Shown one piece after another: positions 37,535 through 49,144 of a stretch of DNA of 64,000 nucleotides (position 1 is the first letter of the stretch; each line of letters begins with the position of its first letter). Origin of the DNA: Lingula anatina (taxonomy: Eukaryota; Brachiopoda; Lingulata; Lingulida; Lingulidae); assembly GCF_001039355.2 (NCBI RefSeq), contig NW_019774803.1, positions 130,508-194,507 of the forward strand, read 5' to 3'. A program made the position numbers and the translations under genes. The notes below the pieces were generated by a model that worked only from the letters and a program-made list of their open reading frames with translations, made no database searches and had not been told where the DNA came from.

Positions 37535-38516
37535 TTACGAATTTGCTGCTTCAAAAAGCGATCCCGATGCTGGGCATTCTCTATTCATGCCACATTCGAA
37601 TGCCGTGGGGCTGAAAATTGACCACTGTCTATTTTCTCTTTTCGAAGCTGCCATTAACCCCTCGTAAATCGAAAACGAGGTTGTCAAACTTGGGCCACCC
37701 TTTATTAGTTTGGGGGGTTCACAGCGATTATCATAATAATCAAAATTTTGAAGTTCACCAGTAACCATAGAAGCCAAGTTTTCATTGTCTTTCAAATGTA
37801 CAACAGATCCACTGTCACCTCCTCTTGAAAATCTCGTAGATGTGCACGCTGGATCTGGAAGGATTAAAATAAGTTTTTCGCTTGCTTCTTGTTCGTCCAA
37901 TAAAAAGTAATCGGTACCAATGATTGTGCCGGTTGTTTTCTTCGTCGTAGCACCCACTTTAAACACTTCTTTACCAATGAGCGAATTAACGTCATGAATT
38001 GTTTGCAAGGCAGTCGCATCCTGCTGTTTCTTTTTGATGTCATTAAACTTTATAATCGACAGATCGATTTTGCTTCCTATAGGATCTCCAGGCTCGATAG
38101 GCAAAACGCACTTTCCTTTGATGCAATTTGCAGGTGCTGCAGCTGTTCCAGTGTCCTCTGGCCCATTAGTTGCCAAGTAAAATTCTTTGCAATTTTGTGT
38201 AACGTGCCAGCATGTCAAAACATAGCCACTTTTCAAATCATCCGAGGGACTGGCATAAGCTCCAAGAGTACCATATTTTGGGTGATCCATGCTGTTCCTG
38301 TGAATTTTAGATCCAGGGGCAGGGGCAGCGCTGAACAAAACATGTTGTGGTCGTTGGGATTGGCGGACGATTAGAATTTTGTCTTCACGAATCCTGTGTT
38401 TCTTTAATATCTTTACTAAATCGTCATCAGAAATAGTATTCTTTGGTGCACCGTCATCATGCACATGAATCTGCAAATAGTCACCCCATCTACCCACTGC
38501 TACTACGCCTTTTGTA
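37535..38516 (-). CDS. Trypsin-like serine protease domain exon
   Basis: 326 codons and a TAA stop. A frame identical in phase to the exons above begins at the acceptor caattttag at 38518-38517. The domain follows a stretch of about 100 residues. The triad candidates are His (TCWHVT, codon near 38220), Asp (IDLSII, near 38060) and Ser (GGDSGS, near 37817), in the order and spacing of the PA clan. There is no pro-peptide or signal peptide, unlike secreted trypsins, which supports an intracellular effector domain. The frame could also be a separate gene, but its frame is closed by TGA shortly upstream and no good ATG precedes the domain. Confidence 0.8.
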
Positions 38517-41500
38517 CTAAAATTGACAATTTTGACTTTAAGTTCGTTAATTTTTCATTTAGAAATAAATGCTATTAAGTTCAAAATGGTTGAAAAAATC
38601 ACAAAGAACGTCTAAAGAAATAACGTTAAGTAAATATTGTCACCTTCTATGATTATCTGATTTTTTAGGTCAGTATTTACGTTGATTAACGACGGGAGCT
38701 CTAAAGTGCACCCGTCATAAAAACAAATAATTACTGGCCCAAATTGCGCCATTTGTACCTTATTTAATGAAAAACAAGATAAATTATTGTTCATTTTCTG
38801 TGGCAATGTTTGCGAATATTTTATTATTGATAATGTAAACATCTTTGATTCTAACCATTTAAACAAACTGAGTAAAAATTTAAGTACCTCTTCATTTCGT
38901 TTACAAGTTCTTTGGTTACATGGATTTTAGATTCGTCTTGCGTCTCTCGTGTACTGAAACAGAGTAGATATGTATGATAATGTGTATTTAATTATGTTAT
39001 GCACCTCATATTAATTTTCATCTATACAATTAACATGCAAATCAGACATTGGGACTGTGAAACTTAAGATACACTTTAATGTCTTACTTTTATCATAACT
39101 TTGGAACTTACATCAAAGTTGGAAAATATTTTTAATAACCTTTTCTGAATTGCATACTTACTAATATAATTTCTCATTCAAAGCTGTTTTCAGGCCATCC
39201 ACTGCATCGTCTACAGTGCCATCTTCTTCCATTGAATGTTCATTGGGAAGTTCATATGTCGTAGTTGTGCCACGACCCAGGTAGTGTTCCTTTATCCGTC
39301 GAGCACTTTGGGGTTTACGTGGTAAATGTGCGTGGCTTCCCTGTATAAATGAAGCACGTAGCAACTCAAATTTTGTGGCAACTGTTTGATAATTGGATTT
39401 TCCCAGTATCTTTTCCCTCATAGCCAGAGCTTTCTCGAGTACATTCACAGCATCGGTTGCTTCGCCTATCTCTATCTTTTCATGGCCTATGCCGTGAAGT
39501 GCAGATGCGGTACTTTGGCTTTCCCCCAGCACTTGTTCCATTATACGAAAAGCTCTCTGGTATTTGCTGAGGGCCTCCCTATGGTTCCCCTGTGCAGACT
39601 TGCAAAATGCCAGTTCATGTAACGTTTCTGCTGTGTCTTTATGATGTTCTCCGAGTATTTTCTCCTGCATAGCCAGGGCTCTTCTGAGAGCACCTTCAGC
39701 ACTGTTTACATTGCTTAGCACCACCAATTCGTGACCTATGGAGTAAAGAGTAGACGCTGTAAGTTGACTTTCGCCAAGCACTCGTTCCCTTATTTCTAGA
39801 GCCCTTTGGAATGTTCTAAGGGCCTCTTTGTTGTGTCCCTGTGCTGACATGGCACGTGCCAACTCATGTATCGTTGTTGCTGTATCTTCATGACATTCTC
39901 CCTGTACCCTTTCTTTCATAGCCAGAGCTCTCTTGAGGTCTGCCACTGCGCCGTCTAAATCACCAAGATACATCTTTTCCTGACCTATACCGTGTAGTGT
40001 GGATGCGGTTTTTTGACTTTTTCCCAGCTCTTTTTCCCTTATACGTAGAGCTCTTTGGTATGTACTGAGGGCCTCTGGGTGATTTCCCTGCGCAGATAGA
40101 GCAGTAGCGAGCATATGTACTGTGACTGCTGTATTTCCGTGATACTCTCCAAATATCTTCTCCTTCATAGTAAGAGCTGCCCTAAGGACACCCACGGCAC
40201 CGTCTAAATTGCCCATCTGTTTCAATCCATAACCTATGTTGTGTAGTCTCGTTGCCGTTTTTTCGCTGTTACCTAGTTCATTCTCCTTTATCCTTTGGGC
40301 TGGGCTGTGGGTATCTCCTTGGTTTCCCAGTGTAGAAATAGCACGAACCAGTTCACGTATTGTGGTAACTGTCTGTTCGTGATCTTCTCCCAATATCTTG
40401 TTTTCCATAGCCAAAGCCCTAATGAGGGCATCCACAGCACCAGCTGCATCACCCAACTCTATCATTTCATGCCCGATGCCATGAAGCGCACATGCTGTAT
40501 TTTGACTTTCACCTAACTTTTGCTCAAATACACGGTGAGCCCTTCGGTATGTACTCAGGGCCTCGGTATGGTTTCCCTGTGCAGATATGCACAATGCAAG
40601 TTGATGTAATGTGGCTGCCGTCTGTTCATGATATTCCCCAAGCATCCTCTCTCTCATAAGCAGTGCTCTTCTAAACATGCCTTTAGCACCGTCTACATCT
40701 ATCATTGCTATCAATTCCTGGCCTATGCAGTGTAGGGTACACGCCGTGCTTTCACTCTCACCAAGCACATGCTTCCTTATTTCTAGAGCCCTTTGATATG
40801 TTCTAAGGGCCTCTTTGTGGTGTCCCTGTGCTGACATGGCACGTGCCAACTCATGTATTGTTGTTGCTGTATCTTCATGACATTCTCCCTGTACCCTTTC
40901 CTTCATTGATAAAGCTCTCTTGAGTTCAGCTACTGCAACGTCTAAGTTACCAAGATACATTTTTTCCTGCCCTATACCGTGTAGTGTAGATGCTGTTCTT
41001 TGACTTTCTCCCAGCTCTATCTCCCTTATACGTAGAGCTCTTTGGTATGTACTGAGGGCCTCTGGGTGGTTTCCCTGCGCAGATAGAGCAGTAGCGAGCA
41101 TATGTACTGTGACCGCTGTATTTTCGTGATACTCTCCAAATATCTTCTCCTTCATAGTAAGAGCTGCCCTAAGGACACCCACGGCACCATCTAAATTGCC
41201 CATCTGTTTCAATCCATAACCTATGTTGTGAAGTATCGTTGCCGTTTTTTCGCTGTTACCTAGTTCATTCTCCTTTATCCTTTGGGCTGGGCTGTGGGTA
41301 TCTCCTTGGTTTCCCAGTGTAGAAATAGCACGAACCAGTTCACGTATTGTGGTAACTGTCTGTTCGTGATCTTCTCCCAATATCTTGTTTTCCATAGCCA
41401 AAGCCCTAATAAGGACATCCACAGCACCAGCTGCATCACCCAACTCTATCATTTCATACCCGATGCCGTGAAGCGCACATGCTGTATTTTGACTTTCACC

Positions 41501-44500
41501 TAACTTTTGCTCAAATACACGGTGAGCCCTTCGGTATGTACTCAGGGCCTCGGTATGGTTTCCCTGTGCAGATATGCACAATGCAAGTTGATGTAATGTG
41601 GCTGCCGTCTGTTCATGATATTCCCCAAGTATCTTCTCCTTCATATCCAGGGCCCTTCTGAGGATATCTTCAGCACCGCCTACATCTCTTAGCGCTATAA
41701 TTTCACAGCCTATGCAGTACAATGTATCCGCCGTGCTTTGACTCGCGCCAAGTAAAAGTTCCCGTATTCCCAGAGCCCTTTGAAATGTGCCGAGGGCCTC
41801 TGCATGGTTTCCCTGTGCTGACATGGCACGTGCCAGCTCATGCATTGTTGTTGCTGTATCTTCATGGAATTCTCCCTGCACCTTTTCCTTCATGGAGAGG
41901 GCTGTCCTGAGTTTAGCTAGTGCTTCTTCTAAATTACCCAGATACATCTCTTCTTGGCCTATACCGTGCATTGTGCATGCTGTTTTTTGACTTTCTCCCA
42001 GCTCTATCTCCCTTATACGTAGAGCTCTTTGGTATGTACTGAGGGCTTGTTCATGGTTTCCCTGCGCAGATAGAGCAGTAGCGAGCATATGTACTGTGAC
42101 TGCTGTGTTTTCGTGATACTCTCCAAATATCTTCTCCTTCATAGTAAGAGCTGCCCTAAGGACACCCACGGCACCGTCTAAATTGCCCATCTGTTTCAAT
42201 CCATAACCTATGTTGTGAAGTCTCGTTGCCGTTTTTTCGCTGTTACCTAGTTCATTCTCCTTTATCCTTTGGGCTGGGCTGTGGGTATCTCCTTGGTTTC
42301 CCAGTGTAGAAATAGCACGAACCAGTTCACGTATTGTGGTAACTGTCTGTTCGTGATCTTCTCCCAATATCTTGCTTTCCATAGCCAAAGCCCTAATGAG
42401 GACATCCACAGCACCAGCTGCATCACCCAACTCTATCATTTCATGCCCGATGCCATGAAGCGCACATGCTGTATTTTTACTTTCACCTAACTTTTGCTCA
42501 AATACACGGAGAGCCCTTCGGTATGTACTCAGGGCCTCGGTATGGTTTCCCTGTGCAGAAATGCACAATGCAAGTTGATGTAATGTGGCTGCCGTCTGTT
42601 CATGATATTCCCCAAGTATCTTCTCTCTCATAGGCAGGGCTCTTCTAAACACAGCTTCAGCACCGTTGACATCTCTCAGCGCCATCAATTCTTTGCCTAT
42701 GCAGTGTAGTGTAGACGCTGTATCACGACTTTCACCCAGCAGTTCTTTTCTTATCTGTAGAGCCCTTTGGAATGTATTGAGGGCCTCTGTGTGGTGTCCC
42801 TTTGCAGATAAAGCACATGCCAGCTCATGTAACGTGGCTGCTGTTTGTTCGTCATTTTCTGCGTGCATATTCTTCCGTAAAGTAAGGGCTCTGTTGAAGG
42901 TATCCACAGCAGCGTTTACTTTTCCCAGCTTTAACATTATGCCACCTATTTTGCCTAATGTTACTGCGTTGAATGAATGGTTGTTAAATACACTTAGAGC
43001 TCTTTGGAATGTAATGAGGGCGTCGGTGAACTTTCCCTGTTCAAAAAGGGCATTGGCTAGCTCATATATGGTTTTTGCTGTCTTTGTGTGGGATTCTCCC
43101 AATGTTTTCTCTTCTATGACTAGAGCTCTTCTGAAAACATTCTCCGCATTGTCTGCTTTACCCAGCAACATAATTTCTTGACCTATGCGGTTTAGTGCAG
43201 CAGCTTTGACTAGAGTTTCACCTGCATCTTTCTCCAGTATATGTAGAGCTAGTTGGTATGCACTGAAGGCCTCTGCGTGGTGTCCCTCTGCTGCTGTCTG
43301 TTGTGCTAGATCATACAGCAGGGCAGGTGTCTCTTTGCAGTATTCTCCCGGTGTATTTTTTATCATAACTACAGCTTTCTTTAAGGCATTCACAGCATTC
43401 TCTGCGTTGCCAAGCTCGATCATCTCATTACCTGTGCGTATTAGTGTTTTGGCTGTACTTCGGGACTCACCCAGCACTTGCTCCTTTATACTTAAAGCTC
43501 TCTGGAATATACTAAGGGCCTCAGAGTGGTTTCCCTGTGCAGATATGGCATCAGCTAATCGATGCATTGAGGCTGCTGTATGTTCATGGTAAAATCCCAG
43601 TGTATTTTCTCTCATTGCCACCGCTTTCCTGAGATATTTTATGGCACCATCTACATCACCGGTCTCCACCATGAAAGAACCTATCTTATCGAGGACAATA
43701 GCAGTTGTAGGGTGTTCACCGTAGAAGTTTTCTGCTACAAAAACTGCCCGTCTATATAATGACAAAGCTTCCACCTTTTGGCCAATATGATTCAAAGCAA
43801 TGGCCGCATCATTCAAAGCATCCATACCCACTCCGTTTTTCTTACCATCCATGTCTGGATCTGCCTTCAGTATATCATGCAAATCGGCCATAACGGCCTT
43901 CTCATCGTCTCCTTGTCTGGCTTTGATTTCTGCTATTCCGGCCATTGCAAGATATTGCATAGTTAAATCGTGATGAGCAACGGCTTTATCAAAACATTTT
44001 TTCAGTATTTGGAGACAGCGAGCATGGTTTTCTTTTGTTTCATTTAGCCTCAATGTTAGGTAATAACAGCATTTACAATAATCCTTGTAATTACAGTTAT
44101 TCTCTTGTTTCTCATACTCCAATATTGCATAGGACAAATTTTCAACAGCAGCATCTGTATCACCAAGTTCACCTTGTAGATAACCTATGTTATAATAGAA
44201 AGTGGCTAGATCGGGATATTCATTTTGTTGTTCTTTTACGGTTTCTAATGCTAGCCTGAAGCATCTGAGAGAATCGGAGAACCTGCCTATTTGTCTAAGA
44301 CTAAAAGCCAATTTTTGCGCTATGCTGTAGGTCGTTTTCTTTGAGCCTGGTTGCATTGACTCAAAAATACAGATAGACGCCAAAAGACTATTTTTGTCTT
44401 TTTCAAAGAGCGTGGATGCCTCGCAAACTTTTTCTGCTGAAGCCAGAGTGTATATGTGATCAATCTTATCCTCCATTAATGTCATGAACATCTCTTTGAA

Positions 44501-45959
44501 ACGATTCTCATTTTTGTATGAAGTCTGATTATGTGCAAATGCCTGTATAACACCATGCATGGAATACGACTCACTTGCTGCATCATACTGCACAAACGAA
44601 GCTTCACAAAGTGTTTGTAGACAAGTGCTGCAATCAAACATACTCAGACTGCTTTGGTGCTTACTTAAGAGATAAAATGCATCCTCTGCATTAAAACTTG
44701 TTGGAAAAAGAGAAAGCATTTGGACTGCATCTTGCATTTCCTGGCCCAACCGTTCATAAGATAGGTTAATGCAAGCTGTGGCATTGAGACCTTTGGGCAT
44801 TGATGGTGAAAGATTCAATCCAAATACTGTTTTTGAAGTTAGTTCGGTTATTATGTCTATTGCTCTGTGACCTTGCTGCAGTAACTTGCCAAGGATATGA
44901 AGCAGCAGAGCAACGAAGCCACATTTTTCAGCCAAGTGATTGCTGTTTTCACGGCTCACTCTTTGTGAGTAGGACTGCAACACAACAAAAGAGCTATCCT
45001 CTGTCAGAGCCCCAAGTTCGTGATTAAGCACCTCCTCGTTTGGAATCTGTATAGTTTGCCGAGTTGTACATAAAATATAGACATTGTTACTGGAAAGCAA
45101 TTGTTTTAGTAAGGAATAGAAGTGGTTGTGTGTACTTTCCTTCAGAGCACTCTCACAATTGTCTAGAACAATGAGCTGCTTTTTGCCATATGAAGATACT
45201 TCTTGGCAAGCCTTTCTTATGAGACGAGCAGCGTTGGTTTGTCCACTGTTTAATCCTGGTGAACATTTCATAGCAAAAAGAAGGGACAAAGGAATGTCGT
45301 CGTCGAGTGACACCCCCTTCATGTCAGCCATGACCGAACGTATTCCCCATTTTGACACACAGGTGTGGCCTATTGCGGTTGCCAAAGTGGTCTTACCTTG
45401 CCCGCCAAAGGCTTTTATTACTGCGAGACGACGTCCTTCAGTGAATAATGTGTTGATTATCTTTTGGACATCATTTTCACGCCCAACAAAACACTTTGGT
45501 AGCTGTGGTAAAGAACAGTTTTCCAGAATGGAACCTGAAAATATAAATCAACCAGCTAATGAAATGTGGCAATGCAAAGTACTCATAGAGTGATATTTGG
45601 TTTGCAAAAATTGTGCAGCTAATTAGACTTAAATACATTGTTCAAGGGTTCTACTGCAAGGGTTCATTATGTTGACTTAACACTAAAGTAATCATTCCGT
45701 TAGCTATTATGCAATGTGTCTCTCCTTCTGCTGTTTTTTTTTTTTTTTTTTTTTTTCATAATCAATATTAAGCATACAAAATCACCCTAGGTAGGCACTG
45801 CGTTGTTGAGATGTATACACCTGTTGCGGGAGATTTCAATTAATAGCTGACACTTGACAAAATGTTTTGCATGGCATTTACCTGTAAAGATCTCTAAGCT
45901 CTTGGTTCCTATAACTCTCCTATCCCTTTGTTTTATTTTACCAAAGGGAACTGAGCTAC
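37535..45959 (-). CDS. NB-ARC - TPR - trypsin-like protease STAND protein (copy B)
   Basis: Exons: 45959-45882 (probable), 45534-39162 (6,373 nt), 38953-38888 (66 nt) and 38516-37535 (982 nt). The phases match, giving about 2,500 aa; the N-terminus is still missing. Exon 2 opens with the NB-ARC signature CFVGREND, then P-loop FGGQGKTTLATAI, Walker B KKQLIVLDNCES, sensor CTTRQ, GFVALLLHILG, the winged-helix-like LSYERLGQEMQDAVQMLSLF and an MHD-like YSMHGVIQAFA. About 35 kinesin-light-chain-type TPR units follow (EALSTYRRALRVFEQ, GEYHEQTAATLHQLA). The last exon is a trypsin-fold protease with His in VLTCWHVT, Asp in KIDLSIIKF and Ser in RGGDSGSVV. Family logic: the NB-ARC switch oligomerises when the repeats sense a ligand, and here the predicted output is proteolysis. 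There is no signal peptide, so cytosolic. The protease link rests on phased splicing and needs a transcript. Confidence 0.75.
38888..38953 (-). CDS. 66-nt linker exon between TPR array and protease
   Basis: Acceptor tctgtttcag, donor GAG|GTACTT. It completes the split codon TA|T (Tyr), encodes TRETQDESKIHVTKELVNEMK, and leaves AG for the next exon (AG|T, Ser). Both phases fit. The high content of charged residues suits a linker. Confidence 0.6.
39162..45534 (-). CDS. Giant exon: NB-ARC plus TPR array
   Basis: The acceptor is at 45536-45535 (ctgttttcag-type, read as tttcag). The frame is open for 2,123 codons to a TAG that overlaps the donor TTATATTA|GTAAGT (exon end 39162). Residues 1-50 hold CFVGREND and the P-loop, about 120-125 Walker B, and about 340-410 the winged helix and MHD-like motif; the rest is TPR. 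Inside lie three 329-residue units (987 nt each). Confidence 0.85.
40020..42620 (-). repeat. Three-fold 987-bp coding tandem repeat in the TPR array
   Basis: The same sequence recurs at an exact 987-bp period (for example at 40295, 41282 and 42269 on the plus strand), in frame, as 329-residue units. About 620 bp of each unit is nearly identical between copies, including VRAISTLGNQGDTHSPAQRI. The other 370 bp or so is clearly diverged. Confidence 0.9.
45735..45759. repeat. Poly-T run
   Basis: About 23 T in the intron between the two 5' exons of the STAND gene. Confidence 0.9.
45882..45959 (-). CDS. Probable upstream exon of the STAND gene
   Basis: 78 nt encoding SSVPFGKIKQRDRRVIGT and KSLEIFT, with acceptor aaatgtag and donor ACAG|GTAAAT. 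It leaves one base that joins GT of the next exon as Gly, so the phase fits. No domain is recognised. Further exons, perhaps an adaptor domain, would lie to the right; I did not find them. Confidence 0.45.
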
Positions 45960-46774
45960 CTACATTTATCACAATGCATTGGAGTATTTGAGAAATTTAG
46001 GATATTTCTATGGTCTTGATTTTTCAAAATTTGATAAGGAACCACAAAGTACCATTTCCTTCGAGCTCTTTTGTTGAATGTTCAATTTGAATGTAACTGC
46101 AACGTATGCTAGTACAGAATACAGCAGCTTTACAATTGTTGTAACGATAGTTAAATGGAAGTATTATGGATTCTTATTCTATTCTCGTAAACCTGTGTAA
46201 CTTCTTGATTATCTAAATGTAATATTCAGTGTACAACTGCTGACCTAATTCTGAAAAGAACTTCTATTCAGCCTTTGAAAAACCAAGATGGTGGCTTTCC
46301 ATGAGGCATTAATTGAACTCAAAACAATAGTTTCAAATTTTGAACACCAATTTCTTATTAATGGTATGTGCAAACTATATGATTAGCTGATTCAAAAAAA
46401 GTATAAATATGAATTTCACAGAAGGATAATTGTTGTTGCTGAAGCTGTTAAATCCTTAATGATCACATTTCAATATAAATTTTCCTAGCAATCCCCATCG
46501 ATTCCTACAGACTTTATATCTTATATCAAATAGTTTACGTTCAAGGGTATGCGTATGTAAAAATGCGATCTTTAAGAAAAACTAAGATTTCATATAAGAT
46601 TTGTGAAAGGAGGAATATGTCGCCAGATGTGTCGCTACTAATAAACTGACTACCCAGCATGCATAGTCGCGTTAGATTAACGTTGAAAACAGGTTGATAT
46701 GTTGAATTGCCGATGATCTACCTAAATTCAACGTAAAATTACCGTTGATCCAGCCACGTCAAAACACCGTCATA

Positions 46775-47509
46775 GATCGCATTCACAACGAGTTGAGCCA
46801 GGCTTTACAAATCCTGGAACTAAATATGGCGGACATACATGAAAGAAAAACCGCCTAATCTTGTAGTAGTCTCTCAGCCTCTCACACGCCTCCCCACGCG
46901 TCGTCCCTGCGGGGGTACAGTCATTAAATCTCGGCTCCATTCGCCATGCGGAAGCTACCTGAGAAATACTAAGTGCGCAAATTCATAGGGATCTAAATCG
47001 TGAACCCCCCCCCCCCCTTCCGATAAATAAATTAACCGACGATAAGTTTTCACAACAGCATAAGATGGATGTGAAAAGCCATTCATTTGCGTTGGTAGGC
47101 CCTACTCCATAGTAAAATTTCACGTACAGTAATTGAATAGTGTATCTCCGTGCTTATCTCTGGTGACATTATCTCCGTAGATAGCTGCCAGGTCTACGGG
47201 CCAATTCATTCCTTTTTCGTCTCTGTTTTGTAATATAATGGCTTTTTTCCTTCGATCGCCTCCAGCCGCCATGCTTTCTTCACCTCGAGTTTAATTGATG
47301 AGCGTGCGCACCTAATATTTCTCAGGTAGCTTCCGCATGGCGAATGGAGCCGAGATTTAATGACTGTACCCCCGCAGGGACGACGCGTGGGGAGGCGTGT
47401 GAGAGACGGAGAGACTATTAACAGATTAGGCGGTTTTTCTTTCATGTACGTCCGCCATATTTAGTTCCAGGATTTGTAAAGCCTGGCTCAACTCGTTGTG
47501 AATGCGATC
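46775..47509. mobile_element. 735-bp inverted-repeat element with 205-bp arms
   Basis: Left arm 46775-46980 and right arm 47305-47509 are inverted copies with few mismatches (outer text GATCGCATTCACAACGAGTT; inner ttccgcatggcgaatggagc). The central 325 bp is unique. No open frame of note; a foldback MITE. Confidence 0.85.
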
Positions 47510-47619
47510 ATAATGTGACGTTGACTGAATGTTGTATTTGGTCATTGACACAAACTTGCAGACATGGATTGTAATTTAAAATATTAATTATTGAAAACGT
47601 GATACTTTGTTTATCAATA

Positions 47620-47870
47620 TTGTAACTAACTTTATCAAAATAATAAAAAAAAGTGTTTTAAAGTAAAAGTGACAGTTGTATTGTGTATTTAGTGAACTAG
47701 TGAATTGTCTTGTTATTCATAAATATATTCCAATAAACTGAATTCCTTGCAAGGTCAGCTAACACTAGGATGAATAAGTTGCTGTAAATGTGATGGAGTG
47801 AAGTTAATAAAGTTGACAGTTCTCGGTACCCTGTTATAGATAAACAGGTTGAGGTGACTGTGACTCTGTT
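47620..47870. repeat. Dispersed repeat shared with the FReD intron element
   Basis: Shares ttttaaagtaaaagtg, attccaataaact, aaggtcagctaacac and ggatgaataagtt with 32335-33030. Confidence 0.65.
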
Positions 47871-47958
47871 ATGTATTATCCAATATGGTGGATAAGGCGG
47901 TCCATGCTAGTAAAAATGGTAGCGGGTCAGAACCGTGTCCCTGGACACTACCATAACG

Positions 47959-49096
47959 AAATGGCGTAAGCTGACAGACTTTGTAGCCGATCCGGTTGAA
48001 AACATCTCGCCTTGCTTAGACTATGGAAATAATGAAAAATACAATAACAGGCCTACCCAACTACCAGACTCGGCACCTACGGATCCAGAATAAACCGGTA
48101 TATCAGACCACAATACCCGTTTTCAAGGTGTGTCAGATCGCATTACAGAGTACATTGTGTATCATACCCCATCACAAATTTTGTAGGCCTACCTGTCATC
48201 CGGGTATCACGCCTCGTTTTCGTCAAGTAGGAGTCGTATGAATACAACAACATGGCGACAGACGGTAGTCGGTGAAAAAATCGCATAATTTTATTTAACC
48301 CCCGACAGAATATGCTTCCGCTATCAAAATTAGGTATACTTTTCTAAATTAATATATAAGTTTGCAAGTTCTTATTTACAAAACATCATTGGCTATGTTT
48401 GAACCTAAATTTTATGTTTATAAATTGCGGTATTGTCAGATTTTTAGCATAAACAGGGAAAATTGCAGCAGCGCATGAATCTAGATGAGATGCACTACTT
48501 TCCAACCCCGCTTAGGATCATGGCTATCACATAGCGCACCAGGCAAAATCGGTGTGGTGGCTGATACTCTGTAATGCGATCTGACACACACCTTGAAAAC
48601 GGGTAGTGTGGTCTGATATACTGCTTTACTCTGGATCAAAGTTCAGGTAGCAAAAGCTGAAAGAAAACCAACGTACAACGATAGACCTGGTGTTGTCATC
48701 GCCAGTTTTCACACAAACGAAGACAAAAAATGTGTTATGCAAGTAAAAAGCCGTTTGAAGGATTCTCGTGTATATTCAAATATCTCAATAAATCACGACA
48801 AGCCTAAGCATGTACGTGATATGGAAACAAGTATGCGGACCCTTGTTAATAGCATTCCTGGTGCGCGGGATCACGTAATATTTGCTGGTAACCGCATTGT
48901 GAATGCCCGCCATTATGATAGGTCCAGTAACCTCAGATCAGACGCTAATGATTGTTACCACAACGCTGGCTGGACTTCTGTTCATTCAGGACGGCGTGGA
49001 GGTATTCACAGGGAAGGGTCAGTTGACGCAGGAAATTGCTCTGCGGGGAGAAATCATCATGTCGCACTCGAAAACTTTCATGGAAACAAGCAATAG
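47959..49096 (+). pseudogene. LINE ORF1 remnant, split by a MITE
   Basis: The frame KWRKLTDFVADPVENISPC begins at about 47959 and is cut at about 48075. It resumes at about 48644 (atcaaagttcagg) and continues as PGVVIASFHTNEDKKCVMQV and NISINHDKPKHVRDMETSM, a pattern typical of ORF1 proteins of CR1/L2/Jockey-group LINEs. It ends at 49096, about 49 bp before the endonuclease frame. Several frame defects are visible. Confidence 0.6.
48076..48643. mobile_element. MITE with about 70-bp inverted ends inside the LINE ORF1
   Basis: The left end CCAGAATAAACCGGTATATC and the inverse of the right end (tgatatactgctttactctgg) share about 70 bp, including cgttttcaaggtgtgtcaga. Removing it rejoins LINE ORF1 text (cctacggat / atcaaagtt). 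Confidence 0.8.
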
Positions 49097-49144
49097 ATGG
49101 GCGCAACTACTCATGCTGAATCTCACAGGCATGCATGAGATAAA

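Larger units (their letters stand above)
27300..45534. repeat. Segmental duplication copy B (FReD + full NB-ARC/TPR/protease gene)
   Basis: The counterpart of 11.1-25.0 kb in the same orientation. It keeps the FReD gene and the long STAND gene. It differs by the 2.7-kb element in FReD intron 2, an insertion of about 0.9 kb at about 34130-35005 in FReD intron 1, and unrelated DNA with the protease exons at about 36.5-39.2 kb. Confidence 0.85.

Noticed and set aside
38644-38768. Minus-strand frame VQMAQFGPVIICFYDGC...IIIEG with acceptor and GTGACA donor, between the linker exon and the protease exon
   Set aside because: It would need a phase-0 entry, but both upstream donors are phase 2. At most an alternative exon.
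42666-43592. Long plus-strand open frames (171 and 135 codons) and similar ones at 21619-23892 and 45126-45593
   Set aside because: Antisense shadows of the TPR/NB-ARC coding sequence, repeated in step with the TPR period.
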